Shown: one piece after another, positions 23,831-32,597 of the stretch
Numbering within the stretch: the stretch's first letter is position 1
Layout: the number at the start of each line of letters is the position of its first letter
Source of the DNA: Gavia stellata
Taxonomy: Eukaryota > Chordata > Aves > Gaviiformes > Gaviidae
Length of the DNA stretch: 64,000 nt
NCBI RefSeq assembly: GCF_030936135.1
Contig: NC_082596.1
Location: 1,712,155-1,776,154 of the forward strand
Direction: 5' to 3'
The notes under the pieces: generated by a model
Told to the model about the DNA's origin: nothing
Seen by the model: only the letters and a program-made list of their open reading frames with translations
Databases searched by the model: none
Program-made: the position numbers and the translations under genes

Positions 23831-26007
23831 GGAATTGAGCCGTTTCCACTGTTCTTGTTGGACCGGGGCCGCGGTCGCATCGAGGAGATGCTGATTTTGA
23901 CCCCTTGGGGTTGACGGGCAGCAGCTCTGCCGGACCCTAATGACAGCAACCGGGGTGGGATTTGAAAATCCCAGGCTGGAAAAACCATCTGGCTCGATGC
24001 AAAAGGGATACTTGGGGTCAGCTGGAGGGTGGTCAGAGGCCGAGCGGGGTGCGTTGGGCGTCTGCTCGGCGTTGCTGTTCTCTGAAGCCGGTGACTAATA
24101 GCCGGGTCCGTCGTGGCTGCTGTGCAGCCCTCTGATGTATGGGTGTTATATTAAGGGTGGAAAGGTGCTAAATGAGGCCTCTTTATTTTACATAAATTAG
24201 CTCAAAAGCTATGTATCACTGCCACGGCGGCTTCGACTCCGAGCAAGTTTGTTTACCCAAGTTTAAAAGGAAAGAAAAACTCTCGGTGGCTCCCCATTGT
24301 CGGATGCTACTTGGGGTCCTCGCCCCTCCTGCCTCCCCTGCCCCAAAACCTTCTCCTTCGGGCTTTCGAGGCTGCTCGAAGGTGCCCATGGTCCCACCTC
24401 CGCGTTGGGCATCATCCTTGGCAAGTGGGATGAGGCGAGGGAGCGCCGACGCTGGGTTTTTGCGGAAACGTGGGCAAGTTGTGTGCTGCTCATCCAGAAC
24501 ATCGGCATCTGGATGGGGTTTGGGCTGGATCCCCTCCAGCTCCTCCATGATCTTCTCCACCTCCTGTAATCCCAAGTGAGAGGGGACTTTTTCCCACTAA
24601 ACCTCATCGCTCAACAAGCTGTGGGTCCTTTTTGCTGGGCAACCTGCTCCTTTTCCCATCTGCACTCATCTCGGTGTCTTCTCCTCGCCCAAGTGGCCAC
24701 CACGGTCCTGCCCACCCCTCGGTCTGGCAGGGAAAACGCTGTACCCACCTCTCCGCACCCTTCAGGGAGGGAAAATAGGAGAAACTCTGCACGTCCGGTG
24801 TTGTGGTTGAAGCGGAGGAGGACTTCACGCCGTCCGCCCTGGTCCATGGGATGTGCCTGGACTTGTCCTGCAAAGAAGTCACCTCCCAGAGGTACTTCAC
24901 AGGGTTTTGGCTTTACACGAGCATCTGGGACCCTCTTTGCGGGAGGCGCAGTGCTCCAGCAAGCAGAAGGCATCTCCCGGAGCATCCTGGGGGGATGCTG
25001 GGGGTGGCTGAAAACCAAAAAACCTTTTGCCTTGAAAGTCTTTGCATCCTTTGGTGTGGCCAAGCTGCTGAAAAGCATCATCCGAGCCCTGGGACCTGGG
25101 ACATGGCCAACGCCTGCTCGATGGCAGCAACTGTTCAGGAGCCTTGCCCACCGCGTTGGGCTTGCCCAGGTTGAATCCCCAAACCCCATCGCATCCGACC
25201 CTGTGGCTTTCCAGGCAGCAGTGATTTATCACAGGTTTTTTATCACGGGGCAGTGAAATCCCATCAGCTCCGCGGCCCTGAATCCTCGGGTGCTTTTTGG
25301 TCCTTGTTTATCCCTCCACTGCCTTGTAATCACCAACTAACAGGTTGGCTCCCTGTCCCAGGTCACCCCAGGGTCCTTGGGAGAGCAGAACTGTCCCCAA
25401 ACTTTTCACCAGCATGGCCAGAGCACCCAGCATGAGTTAACCTCTTGCTTGACGGTACTCTGCTGTTCCCTGCTCCGGCACAGCCCCAGAGCAGGTCATG
25501 ATGCTCACCAGGGATGGGGATTCGGGGAACCAGCCAGCTCCATTCCAGCTGCGGCGAAGGGGGATGTCAGCTCCGGGCTCACAGGGAGACACGTCCCCAC
25601 CCCAAAGGGACCAACTCTGCACCGCAGGGCTGGGGAAAGGGCCACGGGGCAGCAAGGCCAGGCTGAGCACCGCGTTGGGGACACACGTGTCCCCACCAGT
25701 GAGCTGGCAGGGCGGTGGAGGAGCCACGACCATCGCTGCAGGCTTCGGGATGGGAGGCATGGGATGCAATTAGGTGGGCTCGTTTATTCTTCTCCGTTTG
25801 CTCGCTAATTATTCCTTCTCATTGGTGATACCGTGCCCTCCGGGGCAGCTTTTACTCCCTTTTCCCGCTGTTGAAGCACGAAGCACCGGGGCTGCGGGAT
25901 CAGGAGAGGAGCGTGGGATGCTCCTGTGCCCGCATCCTGAGGGATTTCCATGGCAGCTCGTACCGACTTTGATGGCTTTCTCCTCTTTTTTTCCTTTCTG
26001 CTCCCAG

Positions 26008-26088
26008 GTAGCGCCAAATGGAAGAGGACTTTGCCGCCGGCGTCCTCGCGGGACTCCGAAAACACCCGTCTGGAGGAGGGTGGCAGAG
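26008..26088 (+). CDS. ZC3H3: ZC3H3 penultimate coding exon
   Basis: 81 bases between a T-rich tract ending CTCCCAG and a GTGAGG donor. The exon takes one base from the upstream exon (G|GT) and gives one to the next (G|GC), so frame is kept through both joints. It encodes a short Ser/Arg/Glu-rich tail with no recognised domain. This part of ZC3H3 is variable between species, so identification depends on its splice phases and on the exon that follows. The intron after it is only 133 bases. Confidence 0.8.
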
Positions 26089-26221
26089 GTGAGGCCGGTG
26101 GGTGCTATCGGGGTTGGGTGCTGCCGAGGTGGAGGACCACCCGCATCCCCAGAGAAGCCCGGGGGTGTCCAGACGTGGGTCACCCACCTCCCACCATCAC
26201 CTTTTCCTTTCCTCCCTCCAG

Positions 26222-26253
26222 GCAAACGGCTGCAGATCAAGCCCCGTCTATGA
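26222..26253 (+). CDS. ZC3H3: ZC3H3 last coding exon, ending IKPRL-stop
   Basis: After the acceptor CTCCCTCCAG the sequence completes the split Gly codon and encodes KRLQIKPRL then TGA (26251-26253). The IKPRL end matches the conserved C-terminus of ZC3H3 as I recall it from mammals, and it fixes the reading frame of the whole 3' end. The four exons here sum to 498 bases: 165 residues plus stop. Confidence 0.88.
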
Positions 26254-26490
26254 GCAAGACCCGACCCCGCGGCAGCCGACCAGCTCAGGAACCGCCGAGC
26301 CGGGCACGACCTGGCACCTACCTCAGGACGCCGCGGCCAGATGCGGCACCCCCATCTCATCTTGCTTTTCCGGGACATCATTTTGGCAAGGAGCCAGGTG
26401 GCAGCGTGGGGAAGCGCCACCCGTTCCCGCTGGGAAGCAGCTTTGTTTGAAATGTTTTAATTTGCCAATAAATTATCTTTTCAGCTGGTT
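26254..26490 (+). other. ZC3H3: ZC3H3 3'UTR with proximal poly(A) signal
   Basis: Non-coding sequence after the ZC3H3 stop. A canonical AATAAA lies at 26467-26472, followed by a T-rich stretch, so cleavage is expected near 26485-26495. This would give a 3'UTR of about 235 bases. Confidence 0.6.
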
Positions 26491-27839
26491 TATTGAAGGT
26501 AAGCCCTGCTGCCAGGCTCCTTGGATGTTTGTGGGACTGGGAAGAGGCTCCCGTCCCCATCAGTCCTCCCACCGATCGCGGATCCGCTGCTGTCCCGGAC
26601 ATGAGGTGACATGGGGACCTGAGGAGCTTAATGCCATCAGCTGACGTGTCCGCATCCAGGTCAGCCGCTATATTGGGGACAAGCGTTGCCGGCGGTCGCA
26701 AGTTACCGTGCTGGGATGTAACGGGGCGTAAAGCCTCCACATGGCTCAGCCCCGACCTCTCCATGCCCAGAGCCCACCTGCATCCATCCTGCTCCATCTC
26801 CTTGCTTTTGGGAGAAGATTTCTTGGAGCGGAGCCGTGTGCCAAGAGCATCCCTAGTGGAAATGTGCGTTGGGAGCAACGTTGAGCTCACACCAAAGGCT
26901 CCTGCAGCATGTCGGGATCTCCCATGGCTGGTTGCAGCCTGACCCCCACCTCTCCCCATCCCAGCGAGGGTTTGGTCTCCCTTGGGAGACCCAAACCAGC
27001 TCTTTTGGGGTTTTTTTGGGGGAGTCACTTCAAATCCAGGCAGGAGCAAAGCACATGGGGAGCGTTGTGTTGAGCCGAGTACTGCCGGTTGTGCAGCTGC
27101 CAGCGCGATGGGTTTTTGCATCCGTAGGTGCCATTTCCATGGGGATTTTGGGGTGGCGGATGCTGTTCCCCCACACGGATGCGATTTTGGGGACAGCTAC
27201 AGGGCCTCTCCTTGCCAAGAGGTGCCAAGAGCCGGGAGCAGCCGTGTGGGGCGGATGGATTTGCCCCTCCACTGCCGCTCAACCGCAGCACCTTCAGGCA
27301 AAGCCCTGCAGGGAAAAGGCATCAGCAGGGACGTGGGTGAGTGCTGGGGCTCCCTGGGGACCCAGCACCCAGGTGCTCTTGGCAGTGGGGTGGGCGACGG
27401 AGCCGCCACGATGCCGTGGGCTCAGGTGCGCCGCGGCTCCGCCAAGGAGCTGACAGCCGCGGTTTCGCCCCCCCCCGCAACTGGGCGATGCGGATCCCTG
27501 CCCCAGGGGTTTCCCAGGTGAGCACCCATGAGTGCACGCACCCCACGGAGGGGTCTTGTGATCACCCCATATCTACATGCTCCCCCCTGCCTGGGGGATT
27601 TATCGCCTGGCTCGGGTGACTCGGGGCATGGCGTGTCACCAAAGGCGCAATGTCATTGATGCCTGTCACCTCCCTCGGCTCCGGTTTAAGGATGCTGCCC
27701 ACTGCTGAACTGGGGGGGGGGGTTAGTGCCACTTGGAGACCAGTTTGGGGGTGGCCGCATCCCCAGTGTCCCCCCAGCCATCGCGGGGACCGGTGGGGGC
27801 CCCACCGGGGCTGCACTCATCCCCCAGTGTGTGTACAGC

Positions 27840-27945
27840 GAGCTGTTTTTTGTTAAAAACCGCATCATCTCCATTGATATTAAATGTCTTTTATTAACCC
27901 GTGTGTTTTGATATGTAAATAAAGAGTTTCTTCCCCGGCGTGCCC
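27840..27945 (+). promoter_or_regulatory. Candidate distal poly(A) site
   Basis: An AT-rich segment with AATAAA at 27918-27923, directly followed by GAGTTTCTTCC. It lies 1.67 kb after the ZC3H3 stop. It could mark a longer ZC3H3 3'UTR; no other + strand gene is available to use it. Confidence 0.35.
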
Positions 27946-28254
27946 GGTCGGAGCGTGGCTTTGCTCTTTTTTTCAGCGATACAGCACGAATGTCCCCTCG
28001 AGGAGCCGGCTAATGCCGATGGAGGAGTCGCTCTGCACCCCAAATCTTTCAGGGTTTTTAATTATTACAACTTTTTTCCCACTTATCCAGAAAGGATGTT
28101 TCTTCACGTAGTGGTTTCCTAAAAAAAAAAAAACAACCCAAACCCTAAATTCACTAAAAATCACCCCGGAGGAGACGATGATGCTGTGAGTCCCCAGGGA
28201 TGGTCGGTAAGGGGTGATGGTGGCCAGGAGCTTCCATACTTCCCATGGCCGCGG

Positions 28255-28460
28255 CTCCCTAACGAGGAGGCTAACGGGGATTAAAGCTCGCGCTGCACTA
28301 ATTAAACGAGGCACCGAGTAGCTCGCTGAGAGCCGCGGCTCTGCCGCCCACCGGCACCGCTGCTCCCTTCCCAGGGAGGATTGTAATTTATTGCCGGCTG
28401 TCGTTAAAGCACTGCTCGGGGATGATTAATTTGCGAGCGGGGATAAAGGCGGCAGCCCCT
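28255..28460. promoter_or_regulatory. Candidate conserved non-coding element upstream of MAFA
   Basis: Contains CACTAATTAAACG, TTGTAATTTATTG, CGTTAAAGC and GATGATTAATTTG in a GC-rich setting, about 3.2 kb before the MAFA promoter. No repeat match. Regulatory role inferred from position and motif density. Confidence 0.35.
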
Positions 28461-28791
28461 GGAGAGGTGTCGCCGAGTCCTAACGGGTTCCTCACCCCGC
28501 CGCCACCAGCCACGACGCCTCGGTGATGGACCCTGATGGGGGTTTATCCATCCTCCCCATGAAGCCGGGGATGCTGCGGTGGTGGGTGCAGGGACTGTCC
28601 TGGGACCCCCCCGGCACAGATGTGGGGTGGCACAGGGGAGCGTTTCTGGAGGGCACCATCAACATCTGGAAATCCCTCCTGCGGCGGGTGCTGCTGGCAT
28701 GGCTCTTGGTCCCCAGCTGGGGAAGCAGGTGCTGGGCTAGCATCACCCGCCGGCTCTATTCTGCCTGTCATCAGGGTGGCTGTCCCCTGCC

Positions 28792-28823
28792 TTCCTCCTC
28801 CTCCTCCTCTTCCTCCTCCTCCT
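28792..28823. repeat. (CCT)n microsatellite
   Basis: Nearly perfect TCC/CCT triplet run of 32 bases, purely pyrimidine on the + strand. Confidence 0.9.
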
Positions 28824-31203
28824 GGATGCCCATAGCTTGTCCCACCACAGGCGCCAGCTTCTTTGCATGATTTTTCCCCCTCCCAAAATAATTTCTAACC
28901 CTTCTCCACGCAGCAACACCTGGATTCGTGCTGCGGATGCTGGTGGAGCATCACCCAGATGGCACCACCAGCTCATGGGGTGCATCACGGTGGACACCAC
29001 CGCTCGCCATGGGGTGATGTCCCCGTGAGAGCTCCCCAAGCCAGCAGCACCCCGAACTGGGTGCTGTGCACCATCACCCCATCGTCAACACACTGGGGAA
29101 ACTGAGGCAGCACCCAAGCGGGCACCCGGCCCTGCTTGAAGGGTTAAAGGGACAGACGAGCTGCCCGCTCTAAAAGCAAAAGGTGACGCCATCCCACCGC
29201 CATCCCGTGGCCACCAACCTGGTTATGTCACTCGACCGCCTGCGAGTAAACTTAGATGACCAGCCCCCGGTGTCTGGCGTGGCAGGGAGGGCCGCGCTCC
29301 CCCGGCCGTGTCACTGTACCCGGCCACCCCGCTAAAAATACCCAAGGGGGGTGTCGCGGGCGAGTGACGGCCCCGTTGGAGCCCGGCCGGGGTTCCTAAT
29401 CCCTTCATGGCTCCTGTCCCATCCCGGGTGGCAGCTGCTGATGGGGGCCGGGTGCCCCCAAGGTGTGAGCAGCTCCAGGGAGGAACGCGGTGCCGGGGTG
29501 GGGAGGTAGCACCGCATCCCAGACCCCCCTTTTCCCGATGCGGGACCCCGACATCCCACTGCACGGGGACACCGATGCTGTATTCAAGTTAAAAACACTC
29601 CACGAAAAGGGGTTTTTGTTGCAAAAACATCCAAGACGGCCTTTTTGTCCCCTTCTCTGCCCACCCCCACCCCCAAGTTGGGGGTGTCCCGTTATCCCCT
29701 GCCCAAGATTGGGGTCTCCAATGTGGGATATGTGTGTCCCAGGCTATCCGATATGGGATAACCTCCAGTGTCACCGGGGTCCCAGGGGACACATGGGGCT
29801 TTGCCTGCATCCATGAGCCTCCCCGGGGCGGGGACAAACCCCACATGTGCCCCGACTCAATTTTAGCTTGATAGGAGGTGAAAGGTGGGGAAGGGGACAA
29901 CAAGCACCCCAAACTCTCCAGAGGCCGGATCCAGTAAATGATATGATGCAGGATTTTAGTTGCTGGGGATACAGCAGGATAAAGGGTTTTCTTCCCCCCA
30001 AAAAAGCCTTTTTGCATTAATTTGGCCCAAATAATCCCTGCTTTAGACAGGTCAGTTAGCACTCGGGGAGGGCCGTGTCCCCTGTCCCCAAGTCCCCGAG
30101 CGGGGATGGCCCTCAGCTGGGTGAGGGGACCATCATCCCCCACATCCCATGGAGCTGCCTGTGGGGTGCAGCGGGGCAGGATGCGGCCGAACTGGGATGT
30201 AGTGGGACCCGGGCCGCATCCTTGCAGGGTGCTGGGGACGATCCTGGGCCCTGAGGGGGATTGCTACGTGGTGGGTGGGTATCGATAGCCTCTGTGGAAT
30301 GAAGCTGCTCATCCCTTGGGGTTAGGTGAGACAACTCGATGGCGACTGCCCCGTGCCTCAGTTTCCCTCAAACACCTTGGTGTGGGGAACAGCTGTACCC
30401 ACAGCTGGAACCAGGCTGCTGTTGTGCCCCATCCCTGACCTCGGAGCGTGTCCCCATCCCAACCCCGACGCCCCCCCAGCACTGACCCTGACCCCACTGG
30501 TTTTAACCCCGACTCTCGCCCAGGCGCCCCAAACATCCTCGTCCCTCCCGTGCTGCAGCTGCAGCAGCTGCGGGGTGGCAGGGCTCAGAGCAGCGGGGCC
30601 GCATCCAGACCAGGGCCTCATCCTGCAGCGGGCTGAGCACCCCATGGCCGCCCAACCAGCTACCGCTGGATGCTGGTGATGCCTTTTCCATGCCCTGGGA
30701 TGGCGGCCTTCGTCCTCGAGCCGGTGACGCTCCTCGCCATGTGTCAGGCACAGATGTCACCTCCCATGGCACGAAGCAAGAGATGGCGGTGAAACCGGTC
30801 CGGCGCCGGCGGCGCATACAGGAGCTGACTCCAGTGCATGCGGCTGCTCCCTGACCGCTGGCGGCTTGTGGGGACATCAAAAAAAATCCCCTAAAATATG
30901 TATCTGTCTTTCCGGGAGGACGGCGAGCGGTCCCCGTGCCCCGGGAAGGATGCTGGGCTGCTCCCACCTGGGAAAACCGAGGTGGGGAAGGGGCTGCACC
31001 CCGATGTCGGGCCTGGCATCCGCGGGAGGCGAGGCGGCATGGAACCCGATTTGGGATCAATAATCCCCATTTTGGGTCTTTCCCAGCTCTTTGGGAGGAA
31101 ATTAGAAATTCTTTCCTATTTTTCTCCGTTCCTTCCTCAGCCCGGCTTGGGGCCGGGGGGGTTGGGGGGAGCTGCGGGGGTGAAGGCACATGGTGGGGCC
31201 GGG

Positions 31204-31429
31204 GGTGCGGGGGGGATGCCCGGGGGATGCAGGGGGGATGCCCGGGGGGTGCAGGGGGGATGCCCGGGGGATGCGGGGGGGATGCCCGGGGGATGCAGGG
31301 GGGATGCCCAGGGGGTGCAGGGGGGATGCCCGGGGGATGCGGGGGGGATGCCCGGGGGATGCAGGGGGGATGCCCGGGGGGTGCAGGGGGGATGCCCGGG
31401 GGGTGCGGGGGGGATGCCCGGGGCACGGC
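31204..31429. repeat. G-rich 22-bp minisatellite upstream of MAFA promoter
   Basis: Ten units of exactly 22 bases begin at 31216 and every 22 bases up to 31414. The unit is ATGCCCGGGGGRTGCR followed by six G. The variable bases cycle as A..A, G..A, A..G three times (last unit G..G), so the array is three 66-bp higher-order units. Each unit has G runs of at least 5, so G-quadruplex formation on the + strand is plausible. It ends about 200 bases before the octamer and TATA elements. Confidence 0.93.
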
Positions 31430-31502
31430 CCCCCCCTCCCGGGAGCAGCCGCCGGCAGCGCCGAGCCCTCTCCCCGCAGAGATTGACAGCCGCCCCGGGC
31501 GC

Positions 31503-31551
31503 GTTGCCATGGGGATATGCAAATTACCCCGGGCTATCGCCGCGTTGATAG
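31503..31551 (+). promoter_or_regulatory. MAFA: MAFA proximal promoter: RFX-like, octamer, GATA-like sites
   Basis: GTTGCCATGG at 31503-31512 matches the left ten bases of a palindromic RFX X-box. ATGCAAAT at 31517-31524 is a perfect POU octamer, overlapped by an ATTA core. TGATAG at 31546-31551 fits a GATA-type site. All lie 55-110 bases before the TATA box. Binding is inferred from the motifs. Confidence 0.5.
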
Positions 31552-31605
31552 GCGGGAAGCGACTGGACCCGCCTGGGGAGGCGGAGCCGGGCCGCCGTTC
31601 CCCCC

Positions 31606-31613
31606 TATATAAG
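31606..31613 (+). promoter_or_regulatory. MAFA: MAFA TATA box
   Basis: TATATAAG within a CpG-rich region, in the right orientation and the only TATA element near the MAFA CDS. It predicts a start of transcription near 31636. Upstream GC-box-like words (GGAGGCGGAGC at 31577-31587) add support. Confidence 0.75.
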
Positions 31614-32049
31614 GCGGCGGGTTCCATTCAGCCGCCCGGCAGCGGCACCGGCAGCGCCGAGCACCGGCAGCGCCGAGCACGGGCAGGGTGCGGGCAGGGG
31701 GTGCGGCCCCCGCCCCCGGGGCGCCGTGCCCGCGTCCGGAGGAGGAGGAGGGCAGGGGAAGGCTCGCAGCCCGGGGAGGTGGGGCCGGGGCAGGTGCCAG
31801 GGGAGGCAGGAAGGGGCGGGCAGGGCGCTGCCCGCTCCTCGCCATTGGGAACCGACCGCCGGCAGCGGCGGAGCCCGCCCCGAGGAGCCGCAGAGCCGCG
31901 CTGGAGAGCGCCCGGTCCTGCACCCACGGGGCTCCGCTTCCCGGCCGCGGCGGCGGGAGAGCAGCCGGCGCCCGGCGGAGGGTCCCGGAGCAGAGCCCCG
32001 GCGGAGGGTCCGTCAGCGGAGCCCCGCACCGAAGCCCCGTCGGAGGCGT

Positions 32050-32470
32050 CCGGCTGCAGCCCGCAGCGGAGTCCCGGCGGAGCGTCCCGGAGCCCGGCTG
32101 AACCCTGCAGCCGTCTCCGGCTGCGTCCCGGAGCGGAGCCCCGGCGGCGGCTCCCGGAGCCCGGCTAAACCTCGCAGCGGAGCCCCGTCGGAGGCTCCCG
32201 GAGCCCGGCTAAATCTCGCAGCGGAGCCCGGGCTGAACCCCGCGGCGGAGCCCCGTCGGAGGCTCCCGGAGCCCGGGCTGAACCCCGCGGCGGAGCCCCG
32301 TCGGAGGCTCCCGGAGCCCGGCTGAACCCTGCAGCCGTGTCCGGCTGCATCCCGGAGCGGAGCCCCACCGGAGGCTCCCGGAGCCCGGCTAAATCTCGCA
32401 GCGGAGCCGGGCTGAACCCCGCGGCGGAGCCCCGTCGGAGGCTCCCGGAGGCCGGCCGCAGCCGGGAGCG
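32050..32470 (+). repeat. 45-nt GC-rich tandem repeats in MAFA leader
   Basis: Degenerate copies of a unit built from CGGAGCCCCGTCGGAGG and CTCCCGGAGCCCGGCT. Two adjacent copies starting at 32235 and 32280 are identical over 45 bases; a third at 32324 is offset by a single-base deletion. Spacer variants (AACCCTGCAGCCGT..., AAATCTCGCAG) alternate. The words are partly self-complementary (GGAGCCCC / GGGGCTCC-like), so strong RNA structure is expected. Confidence 0.85.
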
Positions 32471-32587
32471 GAGCCCCGTCGGGGCAGAGAGAGCCCCGCA
32501 GCCCGGTCGGAGGAGGCTCCCGGAGCCCTCGGGCACCCCAAGCCCCGGTGAGCGGCGCTGCCCGGGGGATCACCCCCCGGTCCCTCC

Positions 32588-32596
32588 ATGGACTGA
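32588..32596 (+). CDS. Minimal uORF (Met-Asp-stop) before MAFA
   Basis: ATG GAC TGA occupies 32588-32596 and its stop ends one base before the MAFA ATG at 32598. Its context is weak at -3 (T) but has G at +4, whereas the MAFA ATG has G at -3 and G at +4. Too short for a function as a peptide; any role would be in translation control. Confidence 0.5.
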
Positions 32597-32597
32597 G

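Larger units (their letters stand above)
12910..26007 (+). other. ZC3H3: ZC3H3 last large intron (13.1 kb)
   Basis: Intron between the LPSFISL exon and the penultimate coding exon. The phases on its two sides match (1 and 1), so no coding exon needs to be inserted. It contains CR1 pieces at 17146-17255, 17420-17580, 18140-18468 and 19488-19575, a tandem 30-bp hairpin repeat at 14314-14373, an unassigned open frame at 17580-17875, and AT-rich stretches near 16.1, 20.2 and 23.6 kb that look like conserved non-coding elements. Other open frames here have no recognisable product. Confidence 0.8.
26491..31200. other. Intergenic region between ZC3H3 and MAFA
   Basis: GC-rich intergenic DNA with no recognised gene or interspersed repeat. 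It includes a possible distal poly(A) site at 27918, a homopurine/homopyrimidine tract at 28792-28823 and an AT-rich candidate element at 28255-28460. Several open frames of 100-247 codons on both strands have no recognisable content and overlap one another, as expected for GC-rich non-coding DNA. Confidence 0.7.
31636..32597 (+). other. MAFA: MAFA 5' leader, GC-rich and AUG-depleted
   Basis: The leader predicted from the TATA box is about 960 bases. I find no ATG between 31620 and 32587. The first ATG is at 32588 and starts a two-codon uORF. The last 550 bases consist largely of repeats, described separately. A GTGAGC splice-donor-like word at 32549 might be used by a spliced leader, but no evidence in the sequence requires it. 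Confidence 0.5.

Noticed and set aside
24216..24575. 119-codon minus-strand frame beginning MGLQEVEKIMEELEG
   Set aside because: The first residues look helix-like but the rest is low-information and the other strand is open too; no splice sites linking to another exon were found.
26378..27121. 247-codon minus-strand frame after ZC3H3
   Set aside because: GC-rich intergenic sequence; overlaps plus-strand frames of similar length; no family features.
30503..31627. 374-codon minus-strand open frame rich in Pro/His
   Set aside because: It is the reverse reading of the 22-bp minisatellite and GC-rich promoter DNA; the 66-bp block keeps frames open by arithmetic.
31726..32325. 199-codon plus-strand frame in the MAFA leader
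   Set aside because: It starts with GTG, its content is repeat-derived Pro/Arg/Gly, and it stops before the MAFA CDS.
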